Part shown: in pieces, positions 25,677 through 34,572 of the stretch
How positions within the stretch are numbered: the stretch's first letter is position 1
Layout of the letters: every line of letters begins with the position of its first letter
DNA from: Polyangia bacterium
GTDB lineage: Bacteria > Myxococcota_A > Polyangia > Nannocystales > Nannocystaceae
DNA length: 64,000 bases
Direction of reading: 5' to 3'
Assembly: GCA_030429545.1 (NCBI GenBank)
Contig: JAUIFF010000007.1
Span: forward strand, 248,001 to 312,000
Made by a program: the position numbers and the translations under genes
The notes under the pieces: model-generated
Database searches by the model: none
What the model saw: only the letters and a program-made list of their open reading frames with translations
What the model was told of the DNA's origin: nothing

Positions 25677-27386
25677 TTACCTGTACATCCCGCCTGGTCC
25701 CGCCAGGCATTCGCCGAGGCGAACAAGTGCAGAGATCCGATCGATCTCGGTTGCCGGGTCGGCGAGGGGACCGGGTAAAAATACGCGGATCCGAGCAGCA
25801 TCGATCGCGAGGGCTCGGGCCCCCATCGCCAGGGCTGCCAACGGTAACTCGGCCGCCTCGAGCGGCGCGAGGGTGTCGGATTGCCGCCACACGATCCGGT
25901 GTCGACGGTCGATCGGAAACCCCGGACGTAATTCCAAAACGGTTCGTGAGGGCACCCCGTGGCCATCCCAATCGGTCCGCACCTCGATCGGCATATCCCC
26001 GGCAGCCGTCACGATGATCATCGGCGCAACCAACAAACGTCCACTCAACAACTTGGCGGCCCGTTCCCATGCCGGCACCATCGCGGCCATGGCAGCCGGC
26101 GGCGGAAACTGACCGCGCACCGAATTAATTGCACAGGCAATTTGTTCGAGCGCCTGGGCCAGCTCGACCAGCGGTTCGAGCCGCTGCCCCCCGTCGGCGC
26201 GTTCGATCCAGATGTCGGAGTCGCTGGCGTGCACGGGTGCGAGCTCACCCACGCCGCTAAGTGCAGCCTGGAGGTGGGCTGTCTGCGAGGCGTCACGACC
26301 ACGCAGGCTGCCCTCATCACTGCGCAAACCTATACCGAGATCGGCAAATGAAATGTGTCCAACCAGCACCAGGCCACGACGCCCGCGATGTTCCCGCGAA
26401 ATGACAATGTGTGTATCGACAATGGTTTTGGTGAGCTGGGCCTGGGCGTAGGTATAGCCGGTTTGTTGGGCGGTCGCCTGCCACACGAGGTCGAGCCGCT
26501 CACTGCCGACCGCGAGCGGGGCCGGAACAACTGCCTGCTCCGTCGCCCGCGGACCGCCGATTTCAACGGGCACCCACATGCGTAGATCTGGCGACCACGC
26601 GACATCGACCCGAACTTCGAGAAACCACGACAGCCGACAACTTGCACATGCAAATCCGGGGACGACGTCGGCCGGCATCTGTAGGGAAAAGCGAATGGCT
26701 TCGCCCTCGTTGATGTCGGCAACATCGAGGCTCCAGCGATGGGTTCGTCGGTGGTGTCGGGTCGTCCCCAAAAACGCTGGATAGGTCTCGATCGCAATCA
26801 ACTGGATGTCGACCCCGCGGTAGCGGTTGTAGGCGACATTCGCCAGGGCAACCGCACCGCGCAGGGTTTCTCCAGGGTACAGCGTCATGGAGCCGAGTGA
26901 AAACTCAGCGTAGGGACGATGGTGCTCGAGCGAGTCGGCGCCGGAGGTGTAGACACTGCGCTGGCGCTGGCGTTCGGGCCGGTAGGGTGCGGCGACAAAG
27001 GCAATAAAGCTCGCGCGCGCATCGGGCCACCACGGGATCGCAACGTGGACATGGATCGCATATTCAACTTCAAGGTCCTCGCCGGTATATGTTGCAGGTG
27101 CATCTTCTGGGAGTTCAAACTGCACCGGAAACTCGTGGTCCCGGGCCGCGAGTTCGTCGCGCTCGCAAACCCGGGCGACTGCCCGATGAAACACCTCATC
27201 GTTGCGCAACTTGCCGTACTGACTGCGCGTGTACCAAACGCAGGTTCCCACCAACTCGACCTCGATCGACTTGACAGGTAGGCGTTGCTGGCAGCGGATG
27301 ATCGCCCGTACACGAAACATCTGCCCGGGGTAAATCGCCCGCGGGACGAGTACCATGAGGTCGGGACGGTGCTTGATGAGCGACAC
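25677..27386 (-). CDS. Arrestin-like (Spo0M/Vps26-type fold) protein
   Basis: A 569-residue soluble protein starting at GTG 27386. The first 330 residues look like two beta-sandwich arrestin domains: YPGQMFRVRAII with SIEVELVG in the first, LYPGETLRGAVAL with VDIQLIAIE in the second, each with an aromatic/basic C-terminal strand. The last 240 residues are a separate domain without recognised family. Bacterial arrestin-like proteins are known (Spo0M), but roles vary. It is 18 bp downstream of the outer-membrane protein gene, so the two form an operon. It contains the palindromes at 26643 and 27093. Confidence 0.6.
   Translation of the reverse strand: MSLIKHRPDLMVLVPRAIYPGQMFRVRAIIRCQQRLPVKSIEVELVGTCVWYTRSQYGKLRNDEVFHRAVARVCERDELAARDHEFPVQFELPEDAPATYTGEDLEVEYAIHVHVAIPWWPDARASFIAFVAAPYRPERQRQRSVYTSGADSLEHHRPYAEFSLGSMTLYPGETLRGAVALANVAYNRYRGVDIQLIAIETYPAFLGTTRHHRRTHRWSLDVADINEGEAIRFSLQMPADVVPGFACASCRLSWFLEVRVDVAWSPDLRMWVPVEIGGPRATEQAVVPAPLAVGSERLDLVWQATAQQTGYTYAQAQLTKTIVDTHIVISREHRGRRGLVLVGHISFADLGIGLRSDEGSLRGRDASQTAHLQAALSGVGELAPVHASDSDIWIERADGGQRLEPLVELAQALEQIACAINSVRGQFPPPAAMAAMVPAWERAAKLLSGRLLVAPMIIVTAAGDMPIEVRTDWDGHGVPSRTVLELRPGFPIDRRHRIVWRQSDTLAPLEAAELPLAALAMGARALAIDAARIRVFLPGPLADPATEIDRISALVRLGECLAGPGGMYR
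26640..26655. repeat. Dispersed palindrome copy, extended form
   Basis: The 16-mer ACTTGCACATGCAAAT is identical to 6766-6781. It is read here on the minus strand as TTT GCA TGT GCA AGT within the arrestin-like gene, encoding FACAS. Confidence 0.7.
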
Positions 27387-27404
27387 CGCGTTGTACTGTA
27401 CCGG

Positions 27405-27983
27405 TCACCAAGAGAAGCACACACCAAAAAACAGACTGTGGCGCACGGGTCCGCGGGAGATCCTGCGGATGTCGTAGTCGACTCCGAGCCCGATGCTGCC
27501 ATTGCGGTCGGGCTTGCGGTTGAGGTGAAACTCCCACCCCGCGCCAAACAACCCACCAAATCCGCCACCGGTTGTTTTGACTGCGATCGACTCGGGGATC
27601 CCCAAGGTCAGCCCAAACCCGCCGCGCGCGTACAGGCCCCGCCACGGATAGACCGCTCCGATCACGTCGAGACCTCCGCTGGGCACGCGCTTGGCCTGGC
27701 CGTAACCGGTGAGCGTGGGAGCCACACCAAACTTCACGTGCGGCCCGATCGCGCCCCCGATGAACATCGACAACCGCAATGCCGGCAACACCCCTCCCCG
27801 GACAAAAGTAAAGCCAGGGCGCGCAACCAATTCGCCGGTAAAACCCCGCTGGCGAAGCGGCGTACGGGAGCGTGTTGGTTGATCTGTTGCACGCGCAACT
27901 CGGGCGCATCCAACTGCTGCGACAACTGCACACACCAACGGAACAAAACGAACAAAAGCACAGGAGTAAGAATTCTTAAGCAT
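27405..27983 (-). CDS. Small outer-membrane beta-barrel-like protein
   Basis: A 192-residue protein. ATG 27983 (MLKNSYSCAF) opens a signal peptide ending AVGCARVARA before TDQ. The body alternates hydrophobic and small residues (PGFTFVRGGVLPALRLSMFIGG, RGLYARGGFGLTLGI, SIGLGVDYDIRRI) and ends in an aromatic (FGVCFSW), as expected of an outer-membrane barrel. An upstream extension to 28031 has no signal and is rejected. It precedes the arrestin-like gene. No specific family is recognised. Confidence 0.65.
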   Translation of the reverse strand: MLKNSYSCAFVRFVPLVCAVVAAVGCARVARATDQPTRSRTPLRQRGFTGELVARPGFTFVRGGVLPALRLSMFIGGAIGPHVKFGVAPTLTGYGQAKRVPSGGLDVIGAVYPWRGLYARGGFGLTLGIPESIAVKTTGGGFGGLFGAGWEFHLNRKPDRNGSIGLGVDYDIRRISRGPVRHSLFFGVCFSW

Positions 27984-28234
27984 CACAGGTACCCCGACGA
28001 CCGCGGTCGTCACAGTCAAGCGGCCTGGCACCTCGTACCTGTCACTTCAGACAGTATGAGTGCCGGCCGAGAATGTCTCGGTTTTCGCCTGTGTCAGTCC
28101 CCGGCCTCAAACTTTGGTTCACAGCCCTCGAAAGTTTTTTAGAAAGTCCGCGTTTTTTCGCGCTAACGCGGTGATTGACGGCTATCGACCGACCGTGGTG
28201 AAGTGATGTGCCCCATCGGCTTTAGCGGTGCTCT

Positions 28235-29377
28235 ATGCAGATCGTTGTCCGTCACAGCCTCGACCCCGACACCGGCTACGCCACCGAGGAGCTGCTCGAT
28301 TTGCCGGCCGGGCTGCGGCCACAGGCCGGGATTTTGTGGGCGGCAATCGACCACGATCACCCGCGGATGCTGGCCGCGATCCAGCAAAAGTTTCCAGGCC
28401 TGGCGCTGATCGGCTGCACCACCGACGGTGAGATTTCGTCGAACGAGGGATTTGGCGAGGGCTCTGCCACACTCATCCTGTTTGCCAGTGACCGGGTTCG
28501 GTTTGCGGCCGGGGTCGGCCGGAACCTGCAGGCCGACCCGGCGGCGGCTGCCCGCGAAGCGATTGCCCAAATTAATTGCTCATGCAATGAACCGATTCGA
28601 CTGTGCATCATTACCCCAGAGAGCCTGACGACCGGCGCCAACGCAATCCTCGGTGGGCTGCACGCTGCGCTTGCGCCCGGGATCCCGGTGTTGGGGGGCA
28701 CGGCCAGCGATCAATGGCGATTTAACCAGACCTACCAATTTTTTGGCGGCGAGCGGCTCACCGACGCCCTACCCGTCCTCGCGCTTGCCGGCGATGTCGC
28801 CTACTCCCACGGGGTTGCCAGTGGATGGCGCCCGATTGGCGATCGCAAACCGGTGACCCGCTGTGCCCAACATGTGGTCTACCAAATCGGCTCGATGTCG
28901 GCGGTGGCCTACTACCAACATTACCTCGGGCCCCACCCGCCAGCCGGTGAATACCCGCTCGCCGTGTTTGACGAGCGCAGCGGCCAAACCTATCTGCGTG
29001 CGCCCCTTACCTACGATCCCGAGGTCGGTAGTGTGTCGTTTGCCGGCGAGATTCCAGAGGGTGCCCAGGTCCAACTGACGTCGGCAACCCGCGATGACAT
29101 CATTGCCGCGACCCAGGCATCACTGGCCCAGGCAACATGTAACTACAAAGGCTCGAGTCCCGATGCCGCGCTGGTGTTTTCGTGTGCCGCCCGCAAGCAG
29201 ATTCTCGGGACTCGCACCGGCGAGGAAGCGTTGTTGATCCGCGGCGATCTTCGCCCCGAACTCCCGACCTGCGGGTTTTATGCGTACGGGGAGTTTGCCC
29301 CGCTCGCGCCGGGACAACCGTCTCGCTTTCACAACGAAACCATCGTGACCCTGCTGCTCGGGGAGTCCCCTACGTGA
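28235..29377 (+). CDS. FIST-domain sensory protein
   Basis: A 380-residue cytoplasmic protein matching the FIST_N/FIST_C pair: LIGCTTDGEISSNEGFGEGS (about 65-85), GGTASDQWRF (about 160), and the C-terminal VFSCAARKQILG with CGFYAYGEFAP. FIST domains are thought to sense small ligands such as amino acids and are often linked to kinases. Here the link is direct: the stop shares GTGA with the start of the hybrid kinase, so both are made in step. A palindrome lies at 29138. Confidence 0.88.
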   Translation: MQIVVRHSLDPDTGYATEELLDLPAGLRPQAGILWAAIDHDHPRMLAAIQQKFPGLALIGCTTDGEISSNEGFGEGSATLILFASDRVRFAAGVGRNLQADPAAAAREAIAQINCSCNEPIRLCIITPESLTTGANAILGGLHAALAPGIPVLGGTASDQWRFNQTYQFFGGERLTDALPVLALAGDVAYSHGVASGWRPIGDRKPVTRCAQHVVYQIGSMSAVAYYQHYLGPHPPAGEYPLAVFDERSGQTYLRAPLTYDPEVGSVSFAGEIPEGAQVQLTSATRDDIIAATQASLAQATCNYKGSSPDAALVFSCAARKQILGTRTGEEALLIRGDLRPELPTCGFYAYGEFAPLAPGQPSRFHNETIVTLLLGESPT

Positions 29378-30753
29378 CCTCCGAAGCTGAGCTTATCGCC
29401 AGGCTCCGCGCGGCCGAACGCGAAAATCGGATCCTGCGCGGGCGACTCGAGCGCTCGGAAAGTCATCGGCGCTCCCTAGAGCTGCTCAAAGAACGCCAGG
29501 AAACTCTGCTCCGACAAAATATCCGCGAGATTGCACTTGCGACAGAAGCGGTCGTCAAAGCCAACGCCGACCTCGAACGTCGGGTTGAACAACGCACCCA
29601 GGCGCTCTCCAAAAGCAACCTCGCCCTCACCGAAGCCCGGGACGCGGCGCTCGCTGCCAGCCGGGCCAAGAGCGTGTTTTTGGCGACAATGAGCCACGAG
29701 CTACGCACCCCCCTCAACGCGATCATTGGCTACGGTGAACTACTCGGTGAATTGCTCCGCGCCGGGACCATCAAAAAAGCCACGGCGGCCACTGAGATGG
29801 GCATGATTTTGGAGGCGGCGTACCATCTGCACGAACTCATCGGCGACATTCTCGACCTGTCCCAGATCGAGTCGGGCGCGACCGAGCTACATATCGAGCA
29901 ACTACCCATACGCCTATTTCTCCGCGATCTTGTCCAGGTTTATACACCGCAGGCCGCACGCCAAAACAACACCATGCAGCTACATCTAGGTGAGCTGCCG
30001 CGGGCATTTTTTAGCGACCGAACCAAGCTTCGCCAGGTCCTGCAAAACCTGTTGAGCAACGCGGCAAAGTTCACCAGGGGCGGCGAAATAAATGTATATA
30101 CAAACTCCTCTGAGGCGGGTGTTGAGCTGCGGGTTTGCGACAGCGGCATCGGCATCGCTGCCGACGACTTTGATACCCTGTTTTTGCCGTTCACCCAGCT
30201 CGACGGCAATCCCACGCGCCGGTTTGAAGGGACCGGGCTCGGCCTGACAATTTGCCGCTCGTACTGTCACCTGCTCGGTGGCGACATCAAGGTCGAGAGC
30301 GAACCTGGAGTCGGCAGCACGTTTATTGTCCAGCTCCCGTGGTGCCCACCCAAACCCCCGCCACTTTGCGAGTCGGAAAACCCGCTAGTCGTCCCCGAAA
30401 ACGCCGGCCCGGTGCTCATACTCGACGACGACCCGGCCGGTCGCGCGATGCTCGAGGAGTTCTTTGGAGGGCTTGGGATCACCACCCAACCCGCAAGTGA
30501 CCTCGAGCAGGCGGCGACCCACCTAGGCACGTTACCCCCGCGCGTGGTGATTTTGGAAGTTCTCAACCACCGCCGCGATGGCCTGCAAATCCTCGAGCGT
30601 CTCGCTAAAGATGTACCTACACACTGCCCGATTATCGTGCTCAGCCAATTTGACGAGGTCGACCGTTGTCGCCGACTCGGAGCCGCTGCCTGCCTGCGAA
30701 AACCTGCGGCCCCGGACAAACTCCTCACGGCAATAACGACGCACCTCGCCTAA
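29374..30753 (+). CDS. Hybrid histidine kinase with degenerate receiver domain
   Basis: A 459-residue cytoplasmic protein starting at GTG 29374 inside the FIST stop (GTGA). A coiled coil (1-95) leads into HisKA (MSHELRTPLNA, His about 108), then HATPase (LLSNAAKF, CDSGIGIA, FEGTGLGLTI). The C-terminal receiver has the acidic pocket LDDDP, but at the phospho-acceptor position it reads VVILEVLNHRRDG, with Glu395 in place of Asp; the Lys (LRKP) is kept. A Glu there cannot be phosphorylated in the usual way and may mimic the active state. Input presumably comes from the FIST partner. Confidence 0.85.
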   Translation: MTSEAELIARLRAAERENRILRGRLERSESHRRSLELLKERQETLLRQNIREIALATEAVVKANADLERRVEQRTQALSKSNLALTEARDAALAASRAKSVFLATMSHELRTPLNAIIGYGELLGELLRAGTIKKATAATEMGMILEAAYHLHELIGDILDLSQIESGATELHIEQLPIRLFLRDLVQVYTPQAARQNNTMQLHLGELPRAFFSDRTKLRQVLQNLLSNAAKFTRGGEINVYTNSSEAGVELRVCDSGIGIAADDFDTLFLPFTQLDGNPTRRFEGTGLGLTICRSYCHLLGGDIKVESEPGVGSTFIVQLPWCPPKPPPLCESENPLVVPENAGPVLILDDDPAGRAMLEEFFGGLGITTQPASDLEQAATHLGTLPPRVVILEVLNHRRDGLQILERLAKDVPTHCPIIVLSQFDEVDRCRRLGAAACLRKPAAPDKLLTAITTHLA

Positions 30754-30762
30754 AAACGAAAA

Positions 30763-30784
30763 CGGCCACCGCAAAGGGTGGCCG
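30763..30784. terminator. Terminator between hybrid kinase and rplI
   Basis: An 8-bp GC stem (CGGCCACC with GGTGGCCG, 6-base loop) lies between convergent genes. On the minus strand it is followed by TTTTCGTTTTTA, a good U-tract, so it mainly terminates the ribosomal operon. Confidence 0.75.
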
Positions 30785-30806
30785 CCTAGAGACGCTCGCG
30801 TATCGC

Positions 30807-31259
30807 TTAGATACCGATGACGTTGACTTTGATCTCGACGGAGATATCAGCCGAGAAGCGCACATTGACCTGGAAGGTTCCAGCAGCTTTGATCGGCTCG
30901 GACAGCTGGATAAGCTTGCGGTCGAGCTCGATGTTTTGGGCGGCGAGTGCTTCGGCGATGTCCTTGGTGGTCACCGAACCAAACAGCTTGCCGTCCTTGC
31001 CCTTTTTGCGGGGAATCGAGACAGCCACACCCTCGAGGGCAGTAGCCTGCTTTTTTTGCTCGGCGACCAGGGCGGCCTGGCGCTTGGCGATGATCCGACG
31101 CTGGTGCTCTAGCTCAGCCAAGTTGCCACGGGTTGCGGTGAGGGCGAGCCCACGGGGCAACAGGTAGTTGCGGCCGTAGCCGGGTTTGACCTGGACGATT
31201 TCACCGGCACGACCGAGGCGGTCGATATCTTGGGTGAGGATAACTTTGAGTTGTGCCAT
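30807..31259 (-). CDS. rplI: Ribosomal protein bL9
   Basis: A 150-residue protein. The N-terminal domain has the universal GYGRNYLLPRG (about 27-37), followed by the long helix and the C-terminal domain with GKLFGSVTTKDIAEAL. It sits on the 50S subunit near the L1 stalk base. It is the last gene of rpsF-rpsR-rplI and starts after AGGAGG 12 bp downstream of rpsR. Full length, with nothing unusual. Confidence 0.97.
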   Translation of the reverse strand: MAQLKVILTQDIDRLGRAGEIVQVKPGYGRNYLLPRGLALTATRGNLAELEHQRRIIAKRQAALVAEQKKQATALEGVAVSIPRKKGKDGKLFGSVTTKDIAEALAAQNIELDRKLIQLSEPIKAAGTFQVNVRFSADISVEIKVNVIGI

Positions 31260-31271
31260 GGTCGGTACCTC

Positions 31272-31499
31272 CTACTGCACCGTGTAGGGCAGCAGGGCCA
31301 ACATCCGGGCGCGTTTGATGGCGCGGGTGATGTTGCGTTGCTGCCGGGCGTTGACCCCAGAAATCCGGGACGGGACAATCTTGCCGCGATCGGTCAAGAA
31401 CGCCTTGAGAAGTTGCGGGTTTTTGTAGTCGATGACCAGCGTCTTGTCGTTGGCCAACATCGACGCACGGTTACGGCGATTGGGACGGTCGTCAGACAT
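31272..31499 (-). CDS. rpsR: Ribosomal protein bS18
   Basis: A 75-residue protein with the family core IDYKNPQLLKAFLTDRGKI (about 24-42) and QQRNITRAIKRARMLALLP near the C-terminus. It binds with bS6 on the 30S platform. The start overlaps the rpsF stop by one base (TAATG) after a GAGGAGG site, giving fixed bS6:bS18 stoichiometry. No CXXC zinc motif is present, so it is the zinc-free type. Confidence 0.97.
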   Translation of the reverse strand: MSDDRPNRRNRASMLANDKTLVIDYKNPQLLKAFLTDRGKIVPSRISGVNARQQRNITRAIKRARMLALLPYTVQ

Positions 31500-32041
31500 T
31501 ACTTGGCCTCCTCTTTTTTGTCGGCGGTGTTCTCGGTTGCTTCAGCTGGAGCCTCGGCTTGCTCTTCGCCAGTGCTCTCGCCCTCGGTGGCCTCCTCGGC
31601 TGCGGGCTCGGGCTCGGGCTCGGGCTCGGGCGGCGGTTCAGAAACCGCATCGAGCAGATCCTCGGTGATTTCCGAGGGCCGGGCCGTCGGGTCGACATCG
31701 TCGTCGATTTTGACGGTGTAGTAGCGAATGACCGAATCGGTGATGCTGAGATTGCGCTCGAACTCGCGGACGATTTCGGAGCCACCGATAAATTGCCAGT
31801 ACATGTAGATGCCGGTCTTGTTGCGCTTGACCGGGTAGGCCAGGGTGCGAAGACCCCAGTTCTCGATTTTGAGTAGGCGGGCGCCGTGGCTTTTAAACAC
31901 GCCTTCGATCTTGCGAACGAGTTCCAAGATCATCGGTTTGTTGACGTTGGGGCGCAGGATCATCACGGTCTCGTACTCGCGCTGGGTACCGCGGCGGGTA
32001 CCGACCGAATGAACCTGTCCAAGTGCGACTGCTTCGGACAT
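31499..32041 (-). CDS. rpsF: Ribosomal protein bS6 with long acidic tail
   Basis: A 180-residue protein. The S6 core runs from YETVMILRP (about 23) to SVIRYYTVKID (about 115). The frame is open to 32395, but ATG 32041 with GAGGAG seven bases upstream is the start. Two departures from E. coli S6 are visible: an N-terminal extension of about 20 residues, and a C-terminal tail of about 60 residues made of Glu, Pro, Ala and Thr (a run of PEPEPEPEP). S6 tails are known targets of glutamate ligation in E. coli; here acidity is encoded. First gene of the operon. Confidence 0.95.
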   Translation of the reverse strand: MSEAVALGQVHSVGTRRGTQREYETVMILRPNVNKPMILELVRKIEGVFKSHGARLLKIENWGLRTLAYPVKRNKTGIYMYWQFIGGSEIVREFERNLSITDSVIRYYTVKIDDDVDPTARPSEITEDLLDAVSEPPPEPEPEPEPAAEEATEGESTGEEQAEAPAEATENTADKKEEAK

Positions 32042-32111
32042 GTAAAAACTCCTCGTGGACGTTTTTGGGTTGGCCCCCCGACCGGCGGGGAGCAAGGAGA
32101 TGAGAGACGGG

Positions 32112-32140
32112 TGTGTAGCGGAACCCGCAGCGCCACGCAA
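32112..32140 (-). promoter_or_regulatory. Possible sigma-70-type promoter of the rpsF operon
   Basis: On the minus strand, TTGCGT (32135-32140) and TACACA (32112-32117) are separated by exactly 17 bp, about 70 bp upstream of the rpsF start. Both boxes deviate from consensus, so this is a suggestion only. Confidence 0.3.
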
Positions 32141-32277
32141 GTCGGTCTCTTGTTCGAGAAGTTTTTTATTTTCATGTACTTGAGGACACGCAAGCGTCAC
32201 GACGGGCGAAGACCCGTCCAACTCACGCGATCCCGTCCTTATTAAGTGATGCGCCCAAGAAGTGCAGGAGCTCTCGC

Positions 32278-32829
32278 CTAGGCTGGCTCGCGGATGTTGA
32301 GTTCCTCGTTGGGCCGAAACAACTCGATCCCAAACTCCTCGCGCAGCTCCCGGAGCGGACGGTCCATGAATGATGCCGGCGGGTGCCAGGGCCACTTCTT
32401 TTTCATCTTCCGGGTCATTCGCCAGGCCTTAGGCGAGAGTTTGAGCGTCCGCCAAAACAACCTAAAAAAGCTGCGATTGGCGTAGAGCTTGGAAATCTCC
32501 GTGGCCTCGTCGGTTGCCAAAAACCCGCGTAGGTAGTCGCCAGCAGTCAACTGCACGCCAAACAGCGTGAGCATGTCGTTGACCCCCTCATCGAGCGGCC
32601 CGGTATGGGTTCCAAACACGACGTGGGTGCAGTCGTGGTTGTGGAAGAACTCAACGCTTTTGGGGTTGGTCGCAGTTGCCGGGTCGCTGAGCCCGGGATT
32701 GACACGGTAGTACTCGGCCAGCCCCTCGCGCAGCGTCATGGTTGTGTCGGGGCGCTGGTAGTCCCCGCGGATCCCATAGACAGGAACTTCCCGGGGAGCA
32801 GTTTGGGGGTCGGTGGCAGTAACTTGCAT
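32278..32829 (-). CDS. COQ4-like protein
   Basis: A 183-residue soluble protein. The core FFHNHDCTHVVFGTHTGPLD, followed by a Glu and helical FGVQLT, resembles the HDxxH-x(11)-E metal motif of COQ4 proteins, needed in ubiquinone synthesis. The C-terminus (LRELREEFGIELF) also fits the family. The start follows a GGAGG seven bases upstream. It is next to haem O synthase, another isoprenoid-linked respiratory gene. The assignment is by motif only, so a divergent COQ4-family role is possible. Confidence 0.6.
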   Translation of the reverse strand: MQVTATDPQTAPREVPVYGIRGDYQRPDTTMTLREGLAEYYRVNPGLSDPATATNPKSVEFFHNHDCTHVVFGTHTGPLDEGVNDMLTLFGVQLTAGDYLRGFLATDEATEISKLYANRSFFRLFWRTLKLSPKAWRMTRKMKKKWPWHPPASFMDRPLRELREEFGIELFRPNEELNIREPA

Positions 32830-32961
32830 GGGTGCACCTCCAGCCAGCTGAGACTGGCCAAACTTTCTGAGACTGTCGGTCAGACCGATGGTCTAATCAT
32901 CGGCGCACGCCAGCTCTTGCGCAAGGGGAAAATCCGCCGCCCAGACACTCCTTAAGTGTGA

Positions 32962-32994
32962 GAAGCCAGACTGGCGCTTGCCTCGTCTGGCTTC
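32962..32994 (-). terminator. Hairpin downstream of ctaB
   Basis: A 10-bp inverted repeat (GAAGCCAGAC and GTCTGGCTTC, 13-base loop) lies 20 bp after the haem O synthase stop. There is no T-run, so termination strength is uncertain. Confidence 0.5.
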
Positions 32995-33014
32995 AGTCCG
33001 CGTTGTGTTGCCCG

Positions 33015-33887
33015 CTAAAACAGCATGACGTCGACCGCCATCGCCGCGATCAGTACCGGCAAGTAGACCAGCGAGGCCAAAAACAAACTCCGGGCCCACC
33101 GCACACCATCTTGGCTGCGCACAACCAGGCCCGACCCGGCCCGTACAAAAAACCACAAGCTCATGGCGCCGGCGACAATCGCGTAAAGCCAGCCGGTCAC
33201 ACCGACAAACGACGGCAACAGCGAGACGGGCACCAATGCAAGTGCCCAGGCAAGGGCCTGCACCTTGGCCACGCCGTCGCCACGGACGACCGGCACGCAC
33301 TGGATCCCGGCGCGGGCGTACTCGGCCTTGCGAAACAGTGCAATTGCAATGAAGTGCGGCATCTGCCACACGAGTAGGATCGCAAACAGGGCAAGTCCCC
33401 CGGCCGAAATCTCGCCGGTGATTGCCGTCCACCCCAACAGTGGTGGCATCGCCCCAGGAACAGCCCCGATCAACAGTGCGAGCGGTGTGCGGTACTTGAG
33501 CGGGGTGTAGACGCCGACGTAGGCGATCATCGCCCAAAGCGTGAGGCACACGGTCAGCGCGTTGCAAAACAACCCGAGGACCACCAGGCTGGCGAGCCCG
33601 AGCATACTTGCAAATACAAACGCCAGGGTGGAGTTGAGCCGCCCGGTCGCCAGTGGCCGGTTGCGCGTGCGTGGCATCAAGGGGTCGGTCCCCTGCTCCA
33701 GCCACATGTTGAAGGCGCTTGCCGACGCAACCGAAAGGCTGACCCCGATCACACCAGCGATCGCCGTACCCAAGCTAACCCCGGGCGCTAAGTAGGCACC
33801 GCCCGCGGCAGTGATCGCACTCATCCGCGTCACTCCGGGTTTGGTCAGGGCCCACAGGTCGGCCCACTGGCGCTTGGTTGTTGGCAT
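33015..33887 (-). CDS. ctaB: Protohaem IX farnesyltransferase (haem O synthase)
   Basis: A 290-residue integral membrane prenyltransferase of the UbiA superfamily. The first Asp-rich motif reads NMWLEQGTDPLMPRTRNRPL (from about 60), with the characteristic MPRTRNRPL. The second region, FRKAEYARAGIQCVPVVRG, is typical of CtaB. About nine membrane helices. It adds a farnesyl group to haem B, giving haem O for terminal oxidases. It directly abuts the upstream Cys-rich gene. No oxidase subunits are seen nearby. Palindromes lie at 33339 and 33609. Confidence 0.95.
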   Translation of the reverse strand: MPTTKRQWADLWALTKPGVTRMSAITAAGGAYLAPGVSLGTAIAGVIGVSLSVASASAFNMWLEQGTDPLMPRTRNRPLATGRLNSTLAFVFASMLGLASLVVLGLFCNALTVCLTLWAMIAYVGVYTPLKYRTPLALLIGAVPGAMPPLLGWTAITGEISAGGLALFAILLVWQMPHFIAIALFRKAEYARAGIQCVPVVRGDGVAKVQALAWALALVPVSLLPSFVGVTGWLYAIVAGAMSLWFFVRAGSGLVVRSQDGVRWARSLFLASLVYLPVLIAAMAVDVMLF

Positions 33888-34430
33888 CTAGAGGTGCACT
33901 CCCTGTTGCTCGGAGCGGCAGTAAGAATCGATGGCTCGGTAGGCGTCGGCGCACGGGCACTTCTTGCGCTTTTTGCATTCGGTGCCGCGGCGCTTGCAGC
34001 TGTAGTACACCCACTGCCCGCTGGCAACTGCGTGTTTGACCTTGGCACCCGACTCGTCTTCGTACTCACCGGTGCGTTCAAGCCCGTCGCAGTACTCGGT
34101 CCGGTCCTGTCCTTCGAGACAGTGCACCATCGCCATCGGAATCGCGTGGTTGCACAGCACCAAGTTGGCGTCGCAGGTGTCGCGGTGCCAGGCGATGACC
34201 TCGTCGATGCACTCCTCGACGCCGATCGTCGAACCGTCCTTTTCAAATGTGGACAGCGCCTGGCGAATTTGTGTCTCAGATTTCGTGTATCGCCAATTGG
34301 CGAGGATGCCGAGCCCCACTGCCAAAACCACAATTATCGTGACCACAGCCCGCAAGCTGGGCCCCTGCCAACCTTTGTGGTCCGCAGAATTCACGTGGCG
34401 AAACCTAGCGCGGTGTGTTTTGACGGTCAA
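33888..34430 (-). CDS. Membrane-anchored Cys-rich protein of unknown function
   Basis: A 180-residue protein. One membrane segment (AVVTIIVVLAVGLGILANW, about 28-46) is followed by an exported domain with eleven cysteines (for example ECIDEV, DTCDANLVLCNH, YYSCKRRGTECKKRKKCPC). Disulphides are likely if the domain is periplasmic. It is immediately upstream of ctaB with no intervening base between stop and start. It could be an accessory factor for cytochrome assembly, but that rests on position only. Family not recognised. Confidence 0.65.
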   Translation of the reverse strand: MTVKTHRARFRHVNSADHKGWQGPSLRAVVTIIVVLAVGLGILANWRYTKSETQIRQALSTFEKDGSTIGVEECIDEVIAWHRDTCDANLVLCNHAIPMAMVHCLEGQDRTEYCDGLERTGEYEDESGAKVKHAVASGQWVYYSCKRRGTECKKRKKCPCADAYRAIDSYCRSEQQGVHL

Positions 34431-34572
34431 TGCCGGGCGACCGAGGGCCGCAACAACGGGTCGCAGGGCGTTGCATTCGGCACGCTTCCCAACAGATGGG
34501 GTGTTGAACTTCGCTCCTTGCGTGCCCCCTCACAGACTTGCCTCACACCCATTTTCAAGGCCAGGTTCGGCG

